Assembly: GCA_902586435.1 (NCBI GenBank)
Contig: CACIHJ010000002.1
Location: 1 to 64,000, forward strand
Source: an uncultured Bacteroidota bacterium
GTDB lineage: Bacteria; Bacteroidota; Bacteroidia; Flavobacteriales; Flavobacteriaceae
DNA length: 64,000 nucleotides
Direction: 5' to 3'
Numbering within the stretch: position 1 is the first letter of the stretch; every line of letters starts with the position of its first letter. A program made the position numbers and the translations under genes. The notes beneath the pieces are model-generated. The model was not told where the DNA came from and searched no databases. It saw only the letters and a program-made list of their open reading frames with translations. Positions 8,831 through 16,426 of the stretch are shown here, one piece after another.

Positions 8831-9098
8831 GCCGGATTCTGTCTAGTCTTATCATTTATCTAGGCATTTTATTACTAAAATGCTCAATCCACCTACCCTT
8901 CTGTATAAGGCGAGCAACCTTAATTTACAGATATACTTGGTGTTTCACCATGCAGAGTTTACAAGATTCCACTACAGCCTAACTGTACATACTTTCTGTT
9001 GCACTATTCCTATCTAACGATGTCGGGAGTTACCCGATGCATTGCTCTATGGTGTCCGGACTTTCCTCTGTATAAAAGACAGCGATAAGACGGCTTGC
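8819..9098 (-). ncRNA. rnpB: RNase P RNA, class A
   Basis: Read on the minus strand, the RNA contains GAGGAAAGUCCGGAC (5' strand of P4), GUGCAACAGAAAG (conserved core), GGGUAGGUGG (the L15 loop that binds the tRNA CCA end) and ACAGAAUCCGGCUUAU (3' strand of P4). The ends pair as helix P1: GCAAGCC (from 9098) with GGCUUGC (8825-8819). This fixes a length near 280 nt, compact compared with about 377 nt in E. coli. It is the catalytic part of the ribozyme that trims tRNA 5' ends. Its 3' end overlaps the end of rsmD by 12 bases. Confidence 0.95.
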
Positions 9099-9103
9099 AA
9101 GTA

Positions 9104-9111
9104 CAAATATA
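9104..9111 (-). promoter_or_regulatory. -7 promoter element of rnpB
   Basis: On the minus strand this reads TATATTTG, a perfect -7 element. Its distance to the first base of helix P1 (9098) is five bases, so transcription should begin exactly at the mature RNA 5' end, with little or no 5' leader. A clear TTTG at -33 is not seen. Confidence 0.65.
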
Positions 9112-9152
9112 AATATTTGTTAATAATTAAATACTAAAATCATATAATGACC

Positions 9153-9183
9153 TTTAATTAGTTTTACTCAATTTCTATATTTG
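9153..9183 (+). promoter_or_regulatory. dnaX promoter
   Basis: TATATTTG (9176-9183) is a perfect -7 element; TTTA at 9153-9156 is a degenerate -33 element with a 19-base spacer. The start codon at 9191 is only seven bases beyond the -7 box, so the dnaX mRNA should have a leader of only a few bases. Confidence 0.6.
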
Positions 9184-9190
9184 TTAAACT

Positions 9191-10813
9191 ATGAATAAAG
9201 ACTTTTCAGCATCAGCATTAAGATATAGGCCACAGAAATTTCAAGAAGTTATAGGTCAGGATGCTATTGTTAAGACTCTTTTAAATGCAATAAAAAATGA
9301 TAGTATTGCTCAAGCACTACTTTTTTGTGGTCCAAGAGGTGTTGGAAAGACTACATGTGCAAGAATCCTTGCAAAAGAAATAAACAAAGTAGAAGCAGAT
9401 TATGACTATAATATTTTTGAACTAGATGCAGCAAATAATGCTGGAGTAGAAGATATAAGAACACTTATTGATCAATTTAGAATTCCTCCTCAAATAGGAA
9501 AGTATAAAGTATATATAATTGATGAAGTACATATGTTATCTAAACAAGCATTCAATGCATTTTTAAAATCTCTTGAAGAGCCACCTAATCATGTAATATT
9601 TATTCTAGCAACAACAGAAAAAAATAAAATAATTCCAACAATTTTATCTAGATGTCAAATTTTTGAATTTAAAAAAATTGATCAAATACAAATAGAGGAA
9701 TCGTTAAAAAAGATATGTAAGGAAAATAAAATTGATTTTGAAGATGAGGCATTAAACCTAATAGCTAGTAAATCTGATGGAGCAATGAGGGATGCTTTAG
9801 TTATGTTTGATAGATTGGTAACATTTACTAATGGAAAGCTATTACTAAATGAAGTATCTATTAATCTTAATACATTAGATTTAGATACTTATTTTAATTT
9901 TTCAGATTTAATTTCATTAAGCTCTATACCTGATATATTATCAAAATATAATGAAATTGTTAATAAAGGTTTTGACGGATTAAGTTTTATCAGTGGATTA
10001 TCAAGACATTATAGAGAAATACTTATTTCAAAATTCGCAGATAGTCAAAAAATTTCAATTTACAGTGATTCTATAAAATTAAAATATGAAGAATTTGGCA
10101 AAAAAATAGAAATTGACGAAATAATTGGAATTATAGATATAATTAATGATTGTGAGATAAATTATAAAAAGATAACTGATGAGAGAATCCATGTTGAATT
10201 ATGTTTATTAAGACTTGCCTCCTATAAAGAGGACAAAAAAAAAAACTTTCTAATATCAACTAAAGATTTTATATCTATTGTTGATACTGCAAAGAACAAA
10301 ACTGAAGTTTTTACTGAAAAAAAAGATAACAAGCTTTTCGATCTACCAAATAACCAAAAAACTATTTCTACATTTTCATTAGCAAGTATTGATTTTAAAA
10401 ATTCAATTTCAAATGATAAAGAAATTGAAGAAGTTATTCTTCCAAATAAAAGTTTTTCAAGATATGATCTACTAAAAAGCTGGAAAAACTTTTGTGAAAT
10501 CCAAGAAGAGAATGGGAATGTTAATATATCTTCTGTTCTAAAAATGAATGAACCATCATTAGAGAAGGAAAATATAATTATTAAAACAGTTAATCAAATT
10601 AATAAAAAGGAAATTGAAAGTATTAGAGATGATATACTGAGTTACCTTAAGAAAGAGTTGGAGAATCACTCTATAAATTTAAAAGTTATAATAGAGAAGA
10701 GTACTAAAAAAAATGGCATTAAATCTTTAAATAATGAAGAAAAAATAAAGTCCATGATAGAGTCAAATCCAAAGATTAAATCGTTAATTGAAGAGTTTAA
10801 CCTAAAATTCTAA
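9191..10813 (+). CDS. dnaX: DNA polymerase III gamma/tau subunit
   Basis: This AAA+ clamp-loader subunit has Walker A CGPRGVGKTTCARILA (residues 46-61), Walker B IIDEVHMLSKQAFNAFL, the sensor region LATTEKNKIIPTILSRCQIF and a variable C-terminal tail of about 180 residues. The four-cysteine zinc module that normally follows Walker A is absent: only about 13 residues separate ARILA from NIFELDAANN, and they contain no cysteine. Other flavobacterial DnaX proteins appear similar, so this is probably a lineage trait. I see no internal slippery heptamer with a clear stop that would give a short gamma form. The 3' end overlaps the convergent ppx gene by 12 bases. Confidence 0.94.
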   Translation: MNKDFSASALRYRPQKFQEVIGQDAIVKTLLNAIKNDSIAQALLFCGPRGVGKTTCARILAKEINKVEADYDYNIFELDAANNAGVEDIRTLIDQFRIPPQIGKYKVYIIDEVHMLSKQAFNAFLKSLEEPPNHVIFILATTEKNKIIPTILSRCQIFEFKKIDQIQIEESLKKICKENKIDFEDEALNLIASKSDGAMRDALVMFDRLVTFTNGKLLLNEVSINLNTLDLDTYFNFSDLISLSSIPDILSKYNEIVNKGFDGLSFISGLSRHYREILISKFADSQKISIYSDSIKLKYEEFGKKIEIDEIIGIIDIINDCEINYKKITDERIHVELCLLRLASYKEDKKKNFLISTKDFISIVDTAKNKTEVFTEKKDNKLFDLPNNQKTISTFSLASIDFKNSISNDKEIEEVILPNKSFSRYDLLKSWKNFCEIQEENGNVNISSVLKMNEPSLEKENIIIKTVNQINKKEIESIRDDILSYLKKELENHSINLKVIIEKSTKKNGIKSLNNEEKIKSMIESNPKIKSLIEEFNLKF

Positions 10814-11707
10814 TTTAACACCCACACTCTTATAATAGACCTCTTTAATCATTCCATCAACTAATCCAACTTTTGGGACATATACCTTGTTAGAGCCAGA
10901 CCATTCCATAGTTTTTAAGAATATTTTTAATGCTGGAACTATAACATCTGCTCTATCTGGATTAAGATTATACTCTAATATCCTCTCTTCAAAATTTATT
11001 TTTGACAGATTATTTAATAATGTTATCATTGAAAAATATGAAATTGGTTTTCCTGTTTTAGTTTTAGTTAAATACTGAATCTTATTAATATTTCCTCCTG
11101 TTGCATATAGTCTTAGTTTAAAATCAGGATCCAAGTGATCTTTCATCCAAGTTTTTATTTCATCCCATACATCATCTGTATTTCCTTTATTTAAGTCTCT
11201 AACAGTACCAATATTGAAAGACTTTGATATAGTCTTTTCTCCATTTTGAACAAAACTTAATTCAGTGCTTCCACCACCAACATCAACATATAAATTTTTT
11301 CTAAAAGGATTATTTTTTTCAATAGGTTTTGCATTTGAAATAATTCTTGCTTCCTTTAGACCATCAATTATTTCAATTTCAATTCCTGTATCATTCTTAA
11401 TCTTAGATATAATAATATCAGAGTTTTTAGCTTCTCTTAGCGCAGAAGTCGCGTATGCAAGATAATATTTTACATTATGAACCTTCATTATATACTTCAT
11501 TGAATTAATTGCATTAATTAGAGTTTGAATTTTATTTTCTGAAATAGACTTATTTTTAAATGAATCTTCCCCAAGTCTGAGAGGAAGCCTTAAATAGCTG
11601 TTTTTTTGAAAATGCAGTTCTCTATTATTACTTTTTATAACATAAGAGATCAACATTCTTACGGCATTTGAACCAATATCTATAGCAGCAATTTTATTTA
11701 AATCCAA
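10802..11707 (-). CDS. ppx: Exopolyphosphatase, Ppx/GppA family
   Basis: The 301-residue protein has the ASKHA phosphate loops AAIDIGSNAVRMLIS at the N-terminus and YVDVGGGSTELSF near residue 140. It has only the Ppx/GppA phosphatase domain and lacks the C-terminal HD extension of E. coli Ppx. It should remove terminal phosphate from polyphosphate, or pentaphosphate from pppGpp; the gene order (two bases after ppk) favours polyphosphate. The start is TTG at 11707; the next ATG would delete the first phosphate loop. Its last 12 bases are shared with the convergent dnaX end. Confidence 0.88.
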   Translation of the reverse strand: MDLNKIAAIDIGSNAVRMLISYVIKSNNRELHFQKNSYLRLPLRLGEDSFKNKSISENKIQTLINAINSMKYIMKVHNVKYYLAYATSALREAKNSDIIISKIKNDTGIEIEIIDGLKEARIISNAKPIEKNNPFRKNLYVDVGGGSTELSFVQNGEKTISKSFNIGTVRDLNKGNTDDVWDEIKTWMKDHLDPDFKLRLYATGGNINKIQYLTKTKTGKPISYFSMITLLNNLSKINFEERILEYNLNPDRADVIVPALKIFLKTMEWSGSNKVYVPKVGLVDGMIKEVYYKSVGVKLEF

Positions 11708-11709
11708 AC

Positions 11710-13749
11710 CTATGTATTAATCCTATAAAAATAATCATAAGTATCCCATTGAGATCTAACCTTTTTATTTTTGTTTTCAACAAATTCATTCTGTTTATTA
11801 AGATTAATAAGTCTAGACTTAACATTATCATTTAAACTTATTTGGATGGTATCCAGTATTTGTTTTTTTAGATCTTCTTGATATATAGGGCAGGCAACCT
11901 CAACTCTATTATCTAGATTTCTTGTCATAAGATCAGCAGAAGATATATAAACTTTTTTATTCCCACCATTTTCAAAAATATAAACTCTTGGGTGTTCTAA
12001 ATATTTATCAACTATACTTATAACCTCTATATTTTTACTTAAATTTTTAATATTAGGAATTAAACAGCATATCCCACGAACAATTAATTTTATTTTAACT
12101 CCAGAATTACTTGCTTCATATAATTTATCGACAAATCTATGGCTTGTCAAGCTGTTTAATTTTAAAATTATCTGTGACTTTTTACCATTGACAGCATTAT
12201 CTATTTCTTTATCAATTAATGAAAAAAGTAATGATGATGTATAGTGAGGTGAGACGATTAAGTGTTTGTATTTTTGTATCTTATAATTAACCTTTAAGAA
12301 TTCAAAAACCTTACTCACATCTTTAAGGATTCCTTGATCTGAAGTAAATAGAGTATAGTCTGTATATACTTCTGCGGTAGATTCATTAAAATTTCCTGTA
12401 CTTATAAATCCATAAAATTTCTTTTTATTATTATCCCTTCTCTCAATTAGACATATTTTAGAATGAACTTTTAAACCTTTAACACCAAAAATTAATTCAA
12501 CTCCAGCTAATTTCAACATTTCAGCAATCCTAATATTATTTTCTTCATCAAATCTCGCTTGAAGCTCTATTTGAACTAGAACTTTTTTTCCATTTTTTGC
12601 TGCATTAATTAATGAACTAATAACATTAGAGTTTTTAGACAGTCTATACAAAGTTATTTTTATTGATTTAACATTTGGATCAATAGCAGATTGCCTTAGG
12701 AAAGCAACTAAATATGAAAATGAGTGATAAGGAGTATACATAAGAAAATCTTTTTTGGAGATTTGTGTCAGCAGGTTAGCTTCAATATTCAGCTTTGAAA
12801 TATTTAATGGTTTCTTTTTTTTATATAACAAATCATCCCTTGATAAATCTGGGAAACCCATATAGTCTCTTCTTTGGTGATACCTAGCACCTGGTATTAA
12901 ACTATCATTTGAAGTAATTTTTAATTTTTTTATAATAAAATCTAGAGTAGATTCTGAGATATCTTTATCATAAACTAACCTAACTGGATTACTGTATTTT
13001 CTTTTTCTAACGTATTCAGATATTTTTTTTATATAACTTTTTGACATGTCAATGTCATCAATATCCATTTCTGCATCCCTTGTAATTTTAACCATATGGG
13101 TATCAATACTATCATAATTGTAGTAACTAAAAATTATTTTTAAATGATACCTAATTATATCATCTATAAGCATTATATATTGTTTTTTAGATTCTTTAGG
13201 AAGAACAACAAATCTACTTATGTTTTTTGGTATTTCAACAATAGCATGGATATCCTCATGTTTCTTAAAACTCATTTTGGTAATTAAGAATGCTTTATTA
13301 TCGGTAAAATCATATTTCTTTCTTTTGGAGAGTATAATTGTTACCAAAGCTGGACTAATTTCTCTTAAGAAAAAATCTTTTAAAAATTCTTTTTGGGATT
13401 GTTTTACTTCATTTTCATTAATAAAATGAATACCCTCGTTTTTTAATGATAACTGAATTGAGTCTAATATCTTAGAGCTCTTAGTCTGTAACTTGATAAC
13501 CTTACTTGTGATCTGATCTAAAAGATTTATTGCATTTTTGTTTATACCATTACCTTTATCAACTTCTGACTCAGCAATTCTTTTAACAGTTGCATATCTA
13601 ACTTGGAAAAATTCATCTAAATTATTTGAAAAAATCCCAAGAAACCTTAATCTTTCAATTATAGGAACTTTTTTATCAGATGCTTCTTGTAGTACTCTTG
13701 CATTGAAATCTAACCAGCTAATCTCTCTATTTAAATATTTATTTTTCAC
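11710..13749 (-). CDS. ppk: Polyphosphate kinase 1
   Basis: PPK1 builds polyphosphate from ATP. The N-terminus KYLNREISWLDFNARVLQEA, the RYHQRRDYMGFPDL segment, the catalytic histidine block GLKVHSKICLIERR and ISTGNFNESTAEVYTDY are diagnostic. I place the start at GTG 13749, which overlaps the sixA TGA (GTGA) and gives 679 residues starting at the conserved KYLNREISW; an in-frame ATG 54 bases upstream would add 18 non-conserved residues inside sixA. It is the centre of a sixA-ppk-ppx operon for phosphate-polymer turnover. Confidence 0.95.
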   Translation of the reverse strand: MKNKYLNREISWLDFNARVLQEASDKKVPIIERLRFLGIFSNNLDEFFQVRYATVKRIAESEVDKGNGINKNAINLLDQITSKVIKLQTKSSKILDSIQLSLKNEGIHFINENEVKQSQKEFLKDFFLREISPALVTIILSKRKKYDFTDNKAFLITKMSFKKHEDIHAIVEIPKNISRFVVLPKESKKQYIMLIDDIIRYHLKIIFSYYNYDSIDTHMVKITRDAEMDIDDIDMSKSYIKKISEYVRKRKYSNPVRLVYDKDISESTLDFIIKKLKITSNDSLIPGARYHQRRDYMGFPDLSRDDLLYKKKKPLNISKLNIEANLLTQISKKDFLMYTPYHSFSYLVAFLRQSAIDPNVKSIKITLYRLSKNSNVISSLINAAKNGKKVLVQIELQARFDEENNIRIAEMLKLAGVELIFGVKGLKVHSKICLIERRDNNKKKFYGFISTGNFNESTAEVYTDYTLFTSDQGILKDVSKVFEFLKVNYKIQKYKHLIVSPHYTSSLLFSLIDKEIDNAVNGKKSQIILKLNSLTSHRFVDKLYEASNSGVKIKLIVRGICCLIPNIKNLSKNIEVISIVDKYLEHPRVYIFENGGNKKVYISSADLMTRNLDNRVEVACPIYQEDLKKQILDTIQISLNDNVKSRLINLNKQNEFVENKNKKVRSQWDTYDYFYRINT

Positions 13750-14228
13750 TTTTTTATATTGTTTGAGTAAAAAATTGGTTTTAGACCATGAATATCTGAC
13801 CATTTCTTAGAATCAAATTTCATTGAAAACCATCTTGCAGTTGGCAAATTTAGAATTTTATTTTTACAAAAGTAATTTGAAATTTCTGTATATGCAGGAT
13901 TATGACCAACTAAAGTAACATTTGAATAACTATTATCTATATGTCTTATAAACTCAAATACTTCACTATAGCTAAATGTATATAAATCTTCACAAACACT
14001 AATCCTATCAGTGTCTATAGACAAACGGCGTAATAAAATCAAACAGGTATGAATAGCTCTATTTGCAGGACTTGTAAAGAATTTTTCTGTTGAAATAAAC
14101 TGATCTTTTGATTGGTCCGCAATTTTTTCTATTTTATCAATTCCAAACTGCTTTAATGGCCTATCAATATCAGACACATTATAATCCCATGAAGATTTTG
14201 AGTGTCTTAAAAAGGTAATAGTCTTCAT
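13746..14228 (-). CDS. sixA: SixA-like histidine phosphatase
   Basis: The 160-residue protein has the branch-1 histidine phosphatase motif FLRHSKSSWD at its start and the second histidine in VTLVGHNPAY; FTSPANRAIHTCLIL is also typical. SixA-type enzymes remove phosphate from phosphohistidine proteins; in Bacteroidota the gene often accompanies ppk, and it may act on phosphorylated intermediates or small phosphates. It starts one base after the pdxH stop and its stop overlaps the ppk GTG. The substrate is not shown by the sequence. Confidence 0.85.
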   Translation of the reverse strand: MKTITFLRHSKSSWDYNVSDIDRPLKQFGIDKIEKIADQSKDQFISTEKFFTSPANRAIHTCLILLRRLSIDTDRISVCEDLYTFSYSEVFEFIRHIDNSYSNVTLVGHNPAYTEISNYFCKNKILNLPTARWFSMKFDSKKWSDIHGLKPIFYSNNIKK

Positions 14229-14867
14229 CTATGGAGATAAAATTTTAGTCACCCATTTATTCTTAATCAAACTGCATATAACTCTATTGTGTAGTCTGTT
14301 TTCCCTACCTTGCCAAAATTCTATTTCATCAATTAATATTTCTATTCCACCCCAATGCACTGGCCTTTTTAATTCAGAATTTTTATTTTCTTTTAAAAAT
14401 TCATTATACCTTCTTAGTAATTCATTATAACTTGAGATTATTTGACTTTGATTTGAAATTATAGCTGCAACTTGACTGTTAAACGGTCTTGATCTAAAAT
14501 ATGCATCAGAGTAATTTGATGAGCATTTTTTTGCAATACCTTTAAAAATTACCTGTCTTTCTAAAGCGGGCCAATAAAATGATGCGCAAATATTTGGGTT
14601 ATCTTTTATTGCTTCTCCTTTTTTACTTTTATAATTTGTGAAGAAGATTAAACTTCTGTCTTTAATTTCCTTCAAGAGAACTACTCTTGATGAAGGAAAA
14701 TCATTTTTATCAACAGTAGATACTGTCATAGCATTTGCTTCAATTATTTTATCAAATTTATCAGCTTCTTTAAACCATTTAATAAAAAACTTCATCGGTT
14801 TATTTCCAATCTCATCTATACTTAATGAATCTTTATCGTATAATCTTCTATGTTTAAACAGTTTCAT
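14229..14867 (-). CDS. pdxH: Pyridoxamine/pyridoxine 5'-phosphate oxidase
   Basis: PdxH is the FMN enzyme that makes pyridoxal phosphate. Diagnostic segments are SRVVLLKEIKDRSLIFFTNY, KGEAIKDNPNICASFYW, FRSRPFNSQVAAIISNQS and the C-terminal substrate loop FWQGRENRLHNR. At 212 residues the length is normal and the C-terminal P (ILSP) is conserved. It overlaps the pyrB 3' end by 14 bases and adjoins sixA, so it is part of the same minus-strand operon. Confidence 0.95.
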   Translation of the reverse strand: MKLFKHRRLYDKDSLSIDEIGNKPMKFFIKWFKEADKFDKIIEANAMTVSTVDKNDFPSSRVVLLKEIKDRSLIFFTNYKSKKGEAIKDNPNICASFYWPALERQVIFKGIAKKCSSNYSDAYFRSRPFNSQVAAIISNQSQIISSYNELLRRYNEFLKENKNSELKRPVHWGGIEILIDEIEFWQGRENRLHNRVICSLIKNKWVTKILSP

Positions 14868-15804
14868 GACTTTTTGAAATATTCATTTTTGATGCTAATA
14901 AGTAGATAATTGCCATTCTAACGGCAACTCCATTCTCTACCTGGTCTAAAATAATCGAATTATTTGATTCCACAATATCAGATTTAATCTCAACACCCCT
15001 ATTAATTGGTCCAGGATGAAGAATTAAAATATCTTTTTTTAACTTATTTATCCTTTTTTTATCAAGGCCATAGAGAAGAGAATATTCTCTATCATTAGGA
15101 AAATAAGATTTTTCCATTCTTTCATGTTGGACTCGCAACACATTAACTGCATCACACCAGGACAAGGCTTTATCCAAATTAGTTTCAACGGATAAACCCA
15201 AAGACTCTATTTCCCTTGGAATTAGACTTAAAGGACTACATATTTTTATTTTAGCATTTAGTAGCTTCAAAGCATATATATTTGATAAAGCAACTCTAGA
15301 GTGAAGTATATCACCAACTATAAGTATTTTCCTACCATCTAAATCTCCTAATCTTTCTTTTAATGAATATACATCAAGCAGCGCTTGTGTTGGGTGCTCA
15401 TTAGTTCCATCACCAGCATTTACAATACATGAATCAACATTCTTGGATAGCAATAAAGCAGCACCTGGGTTAGGATGTCTAATAACTATCATATCTACCT
15501 TCATTGCTAAAATATTATTTACTGTATCTATTAATGTCTCACCTTTTTTAATTGATGAGGATGAGCTTGAGAAATTAATTACATCTGCACTAAGTCTTTT
15601 CTCTGCTAACTCAAATGATAATTTTGTTCTAGTACTATTCTCAAAGAAAAGATTGGCAATAGTTATATCCCTTAGACTTGGAACCTTCTTAATTGGTCTA
15701 TTAAGAACTTCTTTAAAATGATCTGCTGTATCAAATATTAAATCAATGTCTTGTTTTTTTATATATTTTATTCCTAATAAATTATTTACACTTAATTGTC
15801 CCAT
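14854..15804 (-). CDS. pyrB: Aspartate carbamoyltransferase catalytic subunit
   Basis: PyrB joins carbamoyl phosphate and aspartate in the second step of UMP synthesis. The carbamoyl-phosphate motif FFENSTRTKLSFELAEKRL lies near residues 52-70, HPTQALLDVYSL near 137-148 and the aspartate-binding end LHPGPINRGVEI near 263-274. The 316-residue length is normal. No pyrI (regulatory subunit) gene is adjacent, so the enzyme is probably unregulated by nucleotides in the E. coli manner. It follows pyrR by two bases. Confidence 0.95.
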   Translation of the reverse strand: MGQLSVNNLLGIKYIKKQDIDLIFDTADHFKEVLNRPIKKVPSLRDITIANLFFENSTRTKLSFELAEKRLSADVINFSSSSSSIKKGETLIDTVNNILAMKVDMIVIRHPNPGAALLLSKNVDSCIVNAGDGTNEHPTQALLDVYSLKERLGDLDGRKILIVGDILHSRVALSNIYALKLLNAKIKICSPLSLIPREIESLGLSVETNLDKALSWCDAVNVLRVQHERMEKSYFPNDREYSLLYGLDKKRINKLKKDILILHPGPINRGVEIKSDIVESNNSIILDQVENGVAVRMAIIYLLASKMNISKSHETV

Positions 15805-15806
15805 TT

Positions 15807-16343
15807 TTATTTTTCAATATATACAACATTATTAGCTTTATTATTTCCCCAAACAACATTTACTTTATCATCATCTATAGTATCAATTTTTGCTCCAAAA
15901 TAGTTTGCCTCTATAGGAAGTTCTCTTTTAAATCTTCGATCTATAAGCACCATTAATTCAATAGATTCTGGTCTGCCATAACTATCAATTGATGACATTG
16001 CTGCCCTGATGCTTCTTCCTGTAAAAAGAACGTCATCAATTAATACTACCTTTTTACTTTCTATTGAAATTTCAATTTTAGATGGATTAATATTAATTAA
16101 TTTTTCATTTCTTCTAAAATCATCTCTGAAAAAAGAGTAATCAAGATTTCCTGAAGTGATTTTTTTATCTGGGTGATTTTTACTGAAAACATTTAATAGC
16201 TTTTGTAATAAATATATTCCCCTAGGTTGAAGGCCAATTAATACAGTATTGCTAAAATCATGATGGTTTTCAATCAATTGACATACAAGTCTATTAATAA
16301 TTATATCAATCTGATTAGCATTTAAAAGAACTTTTTTTTGCAT
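15807..16343 (-). CDS. pyrR: PyrR: pyrimidine regulator / uracil phosphoribosyltransferase
   Basis: The 178-residue protein has the type I phosphoribosyltransferase PRPP loop VVLIDDVLFTGRSIRAAM near residues 98-115 and the PyrR features IGLQPRGIYLLQKL and VLIDRRFKRELPI. PyrR binds pyr mRNA in Firmicutes and also has weak UPRT activity. Here the promoter lies only about 16 bases before the ATG, so there is no room for an attenuator leader in front of this operon; the protein may act on other targets or only as an enzyme. It is first in the pyrR-pyrB-pdxH-sixA-ppk-ppx gene string. Confidence 0.93.
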   Translation of the reverse strand: MQKKVLLNANQIDIIINRLVCQLIENHHDFSNTVLIGLQPRGIYLLQKLLNVFSKNHPDKKITSGNLDYSFFRDDFRRNEKLININPSKIEISIESKKVVLIDDVLFTGRSIRAAMSSIDSYGRPESIELMVLIDRRFKRELPIEANYFGAKIDTIDDDKVNVVWGNNKANNVVYIEK

Positions 16344-16359
16344 GATTTTTGTATAAATA

Positions 16360-16389
16360 CAAAAGTATAAATTTTAAATTCAGGTAAAA
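16360..16389 (-). promoter_or_regulatory. pyrR operon promoter
   Basis: On the minus strand, TTTT (16389-16386) is followed after 18 bases by TACTTTTG (16367-16360), a perfect -7 element. The -33 position coincides with the U-tract of the rpsA terminator. The ATG at 16343 is 16 bases beyond the -7 box. Confidence 0.55.
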
Positions 16390-16413
16390 AAAAACCCTTC
16401 AAAATTTGAAGGG
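16386..16413 (-). terminator. Intrinsic terminator after rpsA
   Basis: A perfect hairpin with arms CCCTTCAAA and TTTGAAGGG (16395-16413) is followed on the minus strand by nine T residues (16394-16386). It begins 13 bases after the rpsA stop and is the only strong rho-independent terminator I find in the window. Confidence 0.92.
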
Positions 16414-16426
16414 AGTAAAAAGTTTA

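Noticed and set aside
13750-13803. ATG at 13803 as the ppk start
   Set aside because: It adds 18 non-conserved residues overlapping sixA; GTG 13749 gives the conserved N-terminus and a four-base overlap.
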